A stretch of 64,000 bases of DNA from Pseudotabrizicola sp. Lineage in GTDB: Bacteria > Pseudomonadota > Alphaproteobacteria > Rhodobacterales > Rhodobacteraceae. This document shows, one piece after another, positions 58,236 through 64,000 of the stretch (its first letter is position 1; each line of letters starts with the position of its first letter). Both the position numbers and the translations under genes were made by a program. The DNA lies in the NCBI RefSeq assembly GCF_030656345.1, contig NZ_JAUSNR010000002.1, forward strand, positions 124,001 through 188,000, written 5' to 3'. A model generated the notes under the pieces. The model searched no databases. It was given only the letters and a program-made list of their open reading frames with translations, and was not told the DNA's origin.

Positions 58236-59261
58236 TTACTTCATCAGCTCGGTCCAGATCGCGGCCATATATTGCTGCGCGGTGGGCGAGCAGGTGGGCA
58301 GGAACTTGCCCGCTGCCTTATGCTCTTCGGGCGTCACCACTTCGGGGGCGGTCTTCATGTCTTCGGGCATGAAGTCCTCAGACCCGGAGATGCCGTTGTT
58401 ATAGCGCGCAAAAGCCGAGATCATCGCGGCGTTTTCCGGCTCCATGATGAAGTTCATGAAGGTATAGGCCTGTTCGACATTGCGGGCGTCGGCCAGCAGC
58501 ATCACCGAATCCATGAAGATCGGGTAGCCTTCCTTGGGGTAGCCATGCGCAACCGAACTGTTGGCCAGACGCGCCCGCATGGTCGACCCGTTCCAGTTCA
58601 CGCTCGCCGCCCAGTCGTTGTTCGACAGCTTTTCGGTGGCACCGTAATCCATGCTGATCCAGTCCGGCTTGGCCGCCAGCAGCACATCGCGCGCTTTTTT
58701 CAGCACTTCGGTGTCTTCGGTGCAAGGCTCGCCGCCGACATACATGACGGCAAGGTTCACAACATCGGTCATCTCCGGGACCACGTTGATCTTGCCTTTC
58801 AACTCATCCGGCACATCCAGAAAGATCGACGAGGTGTTGATATCGCCGGTATAAACCGCCGTGTTGACCGACATGCCGATGGACCCCCACTGCCATGGGA
58901 TTGAATGGGTGCGGCCCGGGTCCCAGGCCACATCCACCCATTCCGGCGCGATGTTGGCGTGGTTGGGCAGTTTGGCCATGTCCAACGCGACCGCCAGCCC
59001 CTTTTCAACAAAGATTGGCACGTAATTGGTCGATGGCACAACCAGATCAAAGCCATGACCCCCGGCCTCAATCTTGGCCAATGCGGTGTCGTTGCTGTCG
59101 TAATCGGTGACCGTGACCTTGATCCCGGTTTCCGCCTCGAATTTGGCCAGCAGATCCGGCCCGGTATAGTTGCCCCAGTTGTAAAGGTTCAGCACCCCTT
59201 CGGCCTGTGCGAGCGAGGTTGTCGCCGCCAGAAAGGCCAATGCAGTCAGCGTACATTTCAT
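58236..59261 (-). CDS. Polyamine-type ABC substrate-binding protein (PotD/PotF-like)
   Basis: 341 residues with a signal peptide (cleavage near SLAQAEG). LNLYNWGNYTGPDLL and FEAETGIKVTVTDYDSNDT are the start of PotD/PotF-type proteins. The acidic and aromatic residues that bind polyamines cannot all be aligned by eye, and related proteins bind other amines or opines. Nineteen bases separate it from the second permease gene. Confidence 0.87.
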   Translation of the reverse strand: MKCTLTALAFLAATTSLAQAEGVLNLYNWGNYTGPDLLAKFEAETGIKVTVTDYDSNDTALAKIEAGGHGFDLVVPSTNYVPIFVEKGLAVALDMAKLPNHANIAPEWVDVAWDPGRTHSIPWQWGSIGMSVNTAVYTGDINTSSIFLDVPDELKGKINVVPEMTDVVNLAVMYVGGEPCTEDTEVLKKARDVLLAAKPDWISMDYGATEKLSNNDWAASVNWNGSTMRARLANSSVAHGYPKEGYPIFMDSVMLLADARNVEQAYTFMNFIMEPENAAMISAFARYNNGISGSEDFMPEDMKTAPEVVTPEEHKAAGKFLPTCSPTAQQYMAAIWTELMK

Positions 59262-59280
59262 TTGTCGTCTCCCGGTTGGT

Positions 59281-60084
59281 TCAGTTTTTTTTGCGCGTCA
59301 GGATGAAGAACAAGGTCAACAATACCACAGTCAGCCCCAGCAGGGCGGTGGAGATGGCGTTGACCTCGGGCGTGATGGCGCGTCGCATCTGGCCCAGCAT
59401 ATAGGTGGGCAGGGTATCCTGCCCGCCCGACTTCACGAATTCGGTGATCACAACGTCATCCAGAGAGATGACAAAGGCAAGCATCGCCCCCGCCGCAATG
59501 CCAGGGGCCAGCAACGGCAGGGTGACATGGCGGAAGGTCTGCCACGGGTTGGCGTACAGATCGGCGGCGGCGGTCTCCAGGCTCAGATCCATCCCCTCCA
59601 GCCGGGCGCGGATCGGCAGATAGGCGAAGGGCGTGCAGAACGCGGCATGGGCCAGAATAAGATAGCCCAGACCCTGATAGCCGGTGGCCTGCTTGACCAC
59701 GCCGAACAGGATCAGCAGCGCCACCGCTGTCACGATTTCGGGCACCATCAACGGCTGGTTGATCACCACGTAGATGAAGGTCTGCCCGCCAAAGGCCGCG
59801 CGCCTTGTGGTGCCAAGCGCTGCCATCGTGGCTACGGTGGTGGCCAGCGCACTGGCGCAGGTGGCAATGATCAGCGACCGGGCGGTGGCACCCTTTACCG
59901 CCTCGTTGTTCCAGGCGTCGGCATACCAGTGCAGTGACCAGCCCTGCCACACGGCGATAGACGGGCCGGAGTTGAACGAGAACACCACCAGCGTCAGGAT
60001 CGGCAGATACAGCAGCACAAAGACGGCGACGGCCACGCTGGCAAATCCCGGCAGGCGCGAGACTTCAAATGTGCGCTCAGCCAT
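59281..60084 (-). CDS. potC: Polyamine-type ABC permease (PotC-like)
   Basis: 267 residues, six transmembrane helices, with the permease loop LSLETAAADLYANPWQTFRH near residue 165. The ATG at 60084 overlaps the upstream permease gene by eight bases; an earlier in-frame start (60117) is less likely. Confidence 0.88.
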   Translation of the reverse strand: MAERTFEVSRLPGFASVAVAVFVLLYLPILTLVVFSFNSGPSIAVWQGWSLHWYADAWNNEAVKGATARSLIIATCASALATTVATMAALGTTRRAAFGGQTFIYVVINQPLMVPEIVTAVALLILFGVVKQATGYQGLGYLILAHAAFCTPFAYLPIRARLEGMDLSLETAAADLYANPWQTFRHVTLPLLAPGIAAGAMLAFVISLDDVVITEFVKSGGQDTLPTYMLGQMRRAITPEVNAISTALLGLTVVLLTLFFILTRKKN

Positions 60085-60988
60085 GTGGATTGCTCCCCTT
60101 TGTGCTGGCGCGGACATAGACCAGCAGCGCCGCCATCACGATCAGCAAAAGCGCCATCGACAGCGCTGCGCCCAAGGGCCAGTTGCGGCCCTGCCCGAAC
60201 TGCAATTCAATGAAATTGCCGATCATCATGTTCTTGCCGCCGCCCAGCACGCGCGGCGTGACATAGGCCCCCAGCGACGGCACGAACACAAGGATCGACC
60301 CCGCGACGATGCCCGGCTTCACAATCGGCAGGATCACATGGCGCAGGACCTGCATGCGGCTGGCATAAAGGTCATACCCCGCCTCCAGCAGCTTCATGTC
60401 AAAGCGGTCGATGGCGGCAAACAGCGGCAGCACCATCAGCGGCAGGTAGACATAGGCCATGCCTATGAACACGGCGGTATCGGTGTTGATCAGGCGGATC
60501 GGTTCGGAAATCAGGCCGATGTTGATCAGCACGGTGTTCATCAACCCTTCATTGCGGATCACCTCGTTGATGGCAAAGGTGCGGATCAGCAGGTTGGTCC
60601 AGAACGGAATGGTGATCAGAAACAACCACATCGCGCGTTGTGCAGGCGGGCGCGTGGCGATGAACCATGCGGTCGGAAACCCCAGTGCAAAGGTCAGCGC
60701 CGTGGTCATCAGCGACAGTTTGACCGACCGCCAGAAGATCGTCAGATGCGCGTCGGCCAGATTCATCGTGCCGTCAAAGATATCGCGGCTGAACAGGATG
60801 CCGATCCAGCCGTCCAGACTGAACTTCCATACCACATTGCCATATTGGCCGGGGGTCAGGAACGAATAGACCAGCACGATCAGCAGCGGGCCGGATGCGG
60901 CAAGGAACAGCAGGGTCAGCGCGGGGGCCGACAACAGCCAGCCGTTGCGGGCCGATCGCTTTTGCTGGTTCTGCTCGGCGGGGCTCAT
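60077..60988 (-). CDS. potB: Polyamine-type ABC permease (PotB-like)
   Basis: 303 residues, six transmembrane helices after a short cytoplasmic start. FDMKLLEAGYDLYASRMQVL near 205 is the permease EAA loop. It pairs with the PotC-like subunit. Four bases follow the potA-like stop. Confidence 0.88.
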   Translation of the reverse strand: MSPAEQNQQKRSARNGWLLSAPALTLLFLAASGPLLIVLVYSFLTPGQYGNVVWKFSLDGWIGILFSRDIFDGTMNLADAHLTIFWRSVKLSLMTTALTFALGFPTAWFIATRPPAQRAMWLFLITIPFWTNLLIRTFAINEVIRNEGLMNTVLINIGLISEPIRLINTDTAVFIGMAYVYLPLMVLPLFAAIDRFDMKLLEAGYDLYASRMQVLRHVILPIVKPGIVAGSILVFVPSLGAYVTPRVLGGGKNMMIGNFIELQFGQGRNWPLGAALSMALLLIVMAALLVYVRASTKGSNPHG

Positions 60989-60992
60989 CGCG

Positions 60993-62048
60993 CTATTCCC
61001 GGATCAGCCGGGCGGCGCCCGGCTGGAAGGTCACGGCCACGTCCTGCCCGGGGGCGAAATCCGCGCCGCCATCGACCGGGCTGGGCACCCGGGCGGTGAG
61101 GGCGGTGCCATCCGAAAGCTCCAGGTTGACGTGAATGTCGGTGCCGAAATACACCACGCCGGTCACTTTCGCGGCCAATCCCGCGCCCACGCCCGCAGGG
61201 CCAAGGCGCAGCTGTTCCGGTCGCACGATCAGCACGGTGCCCTCGCCCTCGGCCATGATCACATCGCCGGTGCTCAGCCGTGCGCCTTGCGGTGTGGGGG
61301 TGACGGGCAGGAAGTTGGTGTCACCGATAAAGCTGGCGACAAAGCGGTTCACGGGCCGGGTGTAGATGTCGCGCGGGGCACCGATCTGCTGGATCTTGCC
61401 CGCGCTCATCACCGCGATCCGGTCACTCATGGTCAGGGCTTCTTCCTGATCATGCGTGACGAAGACAAAGGTGATCCCGGTTTCAAGCTGCAATCGTTTC
61501 AGCTCGACCTGCATTTCCTTGCGCAGCTTCAGATCCAGCGCCGACAGCGGTTCGTCCAGCAGCAGCACCTTGGGCCGGGGGGCCAGTGCCCGGGCAAGCG
61601 CCACGCGCTGTTGCTGGCCGCCGGAAAGCTGGCTGGTCTTGCGGTCGGCCATCGCCTCCAGCTTGACCAGCGCCAGCATCTCAGAGGTTGTCGCCGCGAC
61701 TTCTGCCCCCGGCCTTCCCTGCATTTTCAGGCCAAAGCCGATGTTTTCGGCCACGGTCAGATGCGGGAACAGGGCATAGGACTGGAACACCGTGTTCACC
61801 GGGCGGCGGTTCGGCGGCCTGTCGGTCACATCGGCCCCGTCGATCAGGATCGTGCCCGCCGTCGGCATCTCGAACCCTGCGATCAGGCGCAGCAGCGTGG
61901 TCTTGCCACAGCCAGAGGGACCGAGCAGCGTAAAGAACTCTCCGGTCGCGATGTCTACCGATACATCGTCCAACGCCCGCACGGCGGCGGCCCCTTGCCC
62001 GAAGGCTTTGACGATGTTCTGGGCGGTGATGGCCACCTTCTGGGTCAA
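60993..62048 (-). CDS. potA: Polyamine-type ABC importer ATPase (PotA-like)
   Basis: 351 residues from a TTG start preceded by AAGGGAG at good spacing. Walker [10 protein letters not shown], signature [14 protein letters not shown], Walker [12 protein letters not shown], and a C-terminal TOBE domain. The sequence [12 protein letters not shown] is typical of the PotA group. It leads the operon potABCD-like, amidase, amidohydrolase. Confidence 0.9.
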   Translation of the reverse strand: MTQKVAITAQNIVKAFGQGAAAVRALDDVSVDIATGEFFTLLGPSGCGKTTLLRLIAGFEMPTAGTILIDGADVTDRPPNRRPVNTVFQSYALFPHLTVAENIGFGLKMQGRPGAEVAATTSEMLALVKLEAMADRKTSQLSGGQQQRVALARALAPRPKVLLLDEPLSALDLKLRKEMQVELKRLQLETGITFVFVTHDQEEALTMSDRIAVMSAGKIQQIGAPRDIYTRPVNRFVASFIGDTNFLPVTPTPQGARLSTGDVIMAEGEGTVLIVRPEQLRLGPAGVGAGLAAKVTGVVYFGTDIHVNLELSDGTALTARVPSPVDGGADFAPGQDVAVTFQPGAARLIRE

Positions 62049-62287
62049 GTGACTCGCTCCCTTGTATTTTGATCATATTGGGCGAGGCATTCGCCGCGGG
62101 GCAAGCAAAACCTTTCGCGCGCCGGGTGCAATGTGAAAGACTGGTCACAGATCGGGCAGGTTGCCTGCGGCCTCTTCCGGCTTTGTGCGGATGGTCCGGA
62201 TGCTTCGGACAGAATCCGCCCCTTCCCACGTTGGTGGGACAGAGTGACCCGTTGCGTTGCGTCGCAATTTGCGGCATCCCGAAACGT

Positions 62288-62668
62288 ATGGTTCGGTCCC
62301 TGATCATAAGGCTGCGTGGTGTTGCGCTGTTCGCGTTTCTGGCGATCAGCCTTGCCATTGCCAGCCTGGGCCATCACGCGCCCACGCATCAGGATGCGCG
62401 CGCCGAGGCGTTTTTGCTGTCCGGCTTTGCCATCGCCGACCTGTGCGCCCCGTCCGGTTCGGGGAAAGTGGCATCGGCTGTTCGTTGCCTTGCCTGTACT
62501 CCGCCCGGCCCGGTGCTGATTCCTGCCGTCGCCTGCGTCCTGCGCCCGGCAGATGTCCGGGTGGTTGCCGCCATTTTTGCGCCGCGTGCGCGCAAGACCG
62601 TGGCCGCCGTCCATGACCCCGCCCGCGCACCGCGTGCGCCGCCCTTTGATGTGATCCTGTCTGTCTGA
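62288..62668 (+). CDS. Small membrane or secreted protein of unknown function, linked to a copper chaperone gene
   Basis: 126 residues. A basic N-terminus and one hydrophobic segment (LFAFLAISLAIASLG) look like a signal or anchor. HHAPTHQDA follows, then conserved-looking cysteines in ADLCAPSG and VRCLACTPPG and a third at PAVACVL. I do not recognise the family. It lies 57 bp before the PCu(A)C gene in the same direction, and the His and Cys content would suit metal handling. The 239-bp gap to potA holds no other credible gene. The ribosome site is weak, so the start could be at another codon. Confidence 0.55.
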   Translation: MVRSLIIRLRGVALFAFLAISLAIASLGHHAPTHQDARAEAFLLSGFAIADLCAPSGSGKVASAVRCLACTPPGPVLIPAVACVLRPADVRVVAAIFAPRARKTVAAVHDPARAPRAPPFDVILSV

Positions 62669-62725
62669 GCCCTTTCCAGTCCTGACAGCCGGCAAATGCC
62701 GTGCTCACGCCAAAAGGCAAACATC

Positions 62726-63223
62726 ATGAAGTTTTCTGTCTCTCTGACCTGCATCAAAACCCCGGTTCTGGCCCTGTGCGCGGCCTTTCTGCTGGCCAGC
62801 CATGCCCAGGCCCATGGCGTCACCGCCGGTGATCTGGAGGTGATCCATCCCCACATCCTTGCGCCGGCGGCTTCGGCCAAATCGGCAGCGGGCTATGTGG
62901 GCATCGCCAATGAGGGCACGACCGCCGACCGGCTGATCGGCATCGAAGTGCCTTCGGTCCACCACTCCGAACTGCACACCACCGAACACAGCGCCGATGG
63001 CGTTGCGCGGATGATGCATGTCGATGCCATCGACATTCCGGCGGGCGAGACTGTTCTGCTGGAACGCGGCGGCATGCACATCATGCTGATGGGCCTGACC
63101 GAACCGCTGACCGAAGGCCAGATGGTGCCCGCCACGCTGATCTTTGAACGCGCGGGCCGGGTCGAGGTGGAGTTCAGCGTCGATCCGTCGGACGGTGACG
63201 ATCATTCCCACATGGGACACTGA
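62726..63223 (+). CDS. PCu(A)C periplasmic copper chaperone
   Basis: 165 residues with a signal peptide ending SHAQAHG. The copper motif H-x-M type is visible: HHSELHTTEHS, RMMHVDAI and GGMHIMLMGL, with spacing as in the H-M-x10-M-x21-H-x-M family, and a His-rich tail (DDHSHMGH). PCu(A)C delivers Cu(I) to cytochrome oxidase in the periplasm. AAAGGCA lies ahead of the ATG. Confidence 0.9.
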   Translation: MKFSVSLTCIKTPVLALCAAFLLASHAQAHGVTAGDLEVIHPHILAPAASAKSAAGYVGIANEGTTADRLIGIEVPSVHHSELHTTEHSADGVARMMHVDAIDIPAGETVLLERGGMHIMLMGLTEPLTEGQMVPATLIFERAGRVEVEFSVDPSDGDDHSHMGH

Positions 63224-63260
63224 TCCCGAAAGCCCGTGGCGTTTGCGCGCCACGGGTTCG

Positions 63261-64000
63261 TCAGCGATAACGCCGGAAGAACCGCGACCGATCATACAGG
63301 GTTTCCAGCCGCTTCATCCGGCCTTCGGTTTCCGCCCATGTCCGGCTTTGCACACTTGCCAGCAGTGTTTCGACCAGCACGAGGATCGACACGGTGGAGT
63401 CCCAGGCCGAGGGGGCCTCGATATGCGCGGTCAGCGTGTGGCGGGCGTGGGCGGCGGCGGGGCTGACCCAGCGGTCGGTGATCACCACCACCTCGGCCCC
63501 CTGTTCCACCGCCAGTTCCACCAGTTGCAGGACCGAGTTTTCATAGCGGCGGATATCAAAGGCCACCAGCACATCACCCGGTTTCATGTCCAGCAGGGCC
63601 GGGGGCCAGGTGTTTGACATGTCGGACAGCAGCGTCACCTCGGGCCGGACCACCTTCATCAGCGACACCAGATAATCGGCATGGGCATGGGTGATCCGCC
63701 CGCCCATGGCAAAGATCCGGCGCGACGGATCGGCCAGCAGATTGGCCACCGCATCAAAATCATCATGGTCGATCTGGCTGAGGGTGGCCTGAAGGTTTGC
63801 CACCACCGCATCGGCAAAACGATTGAGGATATGGGTATCGGGTGCCCCCCCGGCCCAGCGGTCATGCTTGACCAGCGGCGATTCGAGCATCGCCCCCACC
63901 TCGCCGCGCAGGGCCGACTGGTAATCGGGGTAGCCGCGATAGCCCAGCTTCTGGCACAGGCGCACCACGGTGGGGGTGGAAACCTCTGCCGCCTTGGCCA
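63261..64000 (-). CDS. MurR/RpiR-family regulator (N-terminus cut by window)
   Basis: About 246 residues are present and the frame is open at base 64000. The N-terminal helix-turn-helix is partly visible (AAEVSTPTVVRLCQKLGYRG). A SIS domain covers about the last 150 residues (IFAMGGRITHAHADYL, then PGDVLVAFDIRRYENS), where a sugar phosphate or related effector binds in this family. Target genes are likely beyond the window. Confidence 0.88.
   Translation of the reverse strand, partial: AKAAEVSTPTVVRLCQKLGYRGYPDYQSALRGEVGAMLESPLVKHDRWAGGAPDTHILNRFADAVVANLQATLSQIDHDDFDAVANLLADPSRRIFAMGGRITHAHADYLVSLMKVVRPEVTLLSDMSNTWPPALLDMKPGDVLVAFDIRRYENSVLQLVELAVEQGAEVVVITDRWVSPAAAHARHTLTAHIEAPSAWDSTVSILVLVETLLASVQSRTWAETEGRMKRLETLYDRSRFFRRYR

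Overview
The window reads as a chromosomal segment of a high-GC alphaproteobacterium, most likely of the Rhodobacteraceae/Rhodobacterales. This rests on gene content: a bd-type oxidase with a DUF2474 small subunit, a LuxR/LuxI pair, opgGHC, the five-step HutF/HutG histidine pathway, GbcAB-type betaine demethylation and NasS/NasT control of nitrate assimilation. It is gene dense, with many 4-bp ATGA/GTGA overlaps. I saw no rRNA, tRNA, insertion sequence, prophage or CRISPR array. The assignment to a family is an inference from gene content, not from a marker gene.

Layout. 1-626: end of a cytochrome bd-type quinol oxidase operon. 930-2623: LuxR regulator and acyl-homoserine-lactone synthase. 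2747-7454 (minus): opgG-opgH-opgC for osmoregulated periplasmic glucans, with an apparent +1 frameshift at the start of opgH. 7931-10630: kbl-tdh threonine catabolism and a convergent Lrp-type regulator. 10736-15304: class V aminotransferase, MATE exporter, XRE-cupin regulator, EamA exporter. 15348-19527 (minus): ugpBAEC-type glycerol-3-phosphate/phosphodiester importer. 19861-23619 (minus): sulfate importer cysA-sbp-cysT-cysW. 23853-26168 (minus): glycine betaine monooxygenase gbcA-gbcB. 26503-37706: nitrate assimilation (nasT, nasS, nrtABD, nirB, nirD, nasA, cobA).

37722-42016 (minus): a five-gene operon that starts with a PlcP-like metallophosphoesterase and a GT21 glycolipid glycosyltransferase, and continues with DedA, GT2 and an NAD epimerase. 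It looks like an extended phosphate-stress lipid-remodelling module. 42149-50116: histidine utilisation (hutF divergent from hutIHGUD, then hutC). 50189-52676 (minus): a Rieske oxygenase and a flavoprotein monooxygenase beside hut. 52772-54831 (minus): Rid-like protein, DUF1028 protein, LysR. 55085-62048 (minus): polyamine-type ABC importer (potABCD-like) with an amidase and an amidohydrolase. 62288-63223: a small secreted protein and a PCu(A)C copper chaperone. 63261-64000: RpiR-type regulator, cut by the window end.

How the parts work together. Much of the window concerns acquiring N, S and P: nitrate, sulfate, glycerophosphodiesters, betaine, histidine and polyamine-like amines. The best-supported regulatory element is the leader of nrtA. 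It carries two RNA hairpins whose hexaloops both fit the ANTAR rule (A at loop position 1, G at position 4), followed by an intrinsic terminator, while the ANTAR protein NasT and its sensor NasS are encoded just upstream. Other legible control sites are a HutC-type palindrome between hutF and hutI, a 25-bp palindrome before the rid-DUF1028-lysR unit, a 14-bp palindrome before the Lrp gene, and a perfect 13-bp-stem terminator between ugpB and ugpA.

The strongest candidates for something new are the five-gene lipid-remodelling operon, the hut-linked Rieske/flavoprotein pair, the opgH frame break, a LuxI with an extra ~85-residue C-terminal segment, and a threonine dehydrogenase that has lost all four structural-zinc cysteines.
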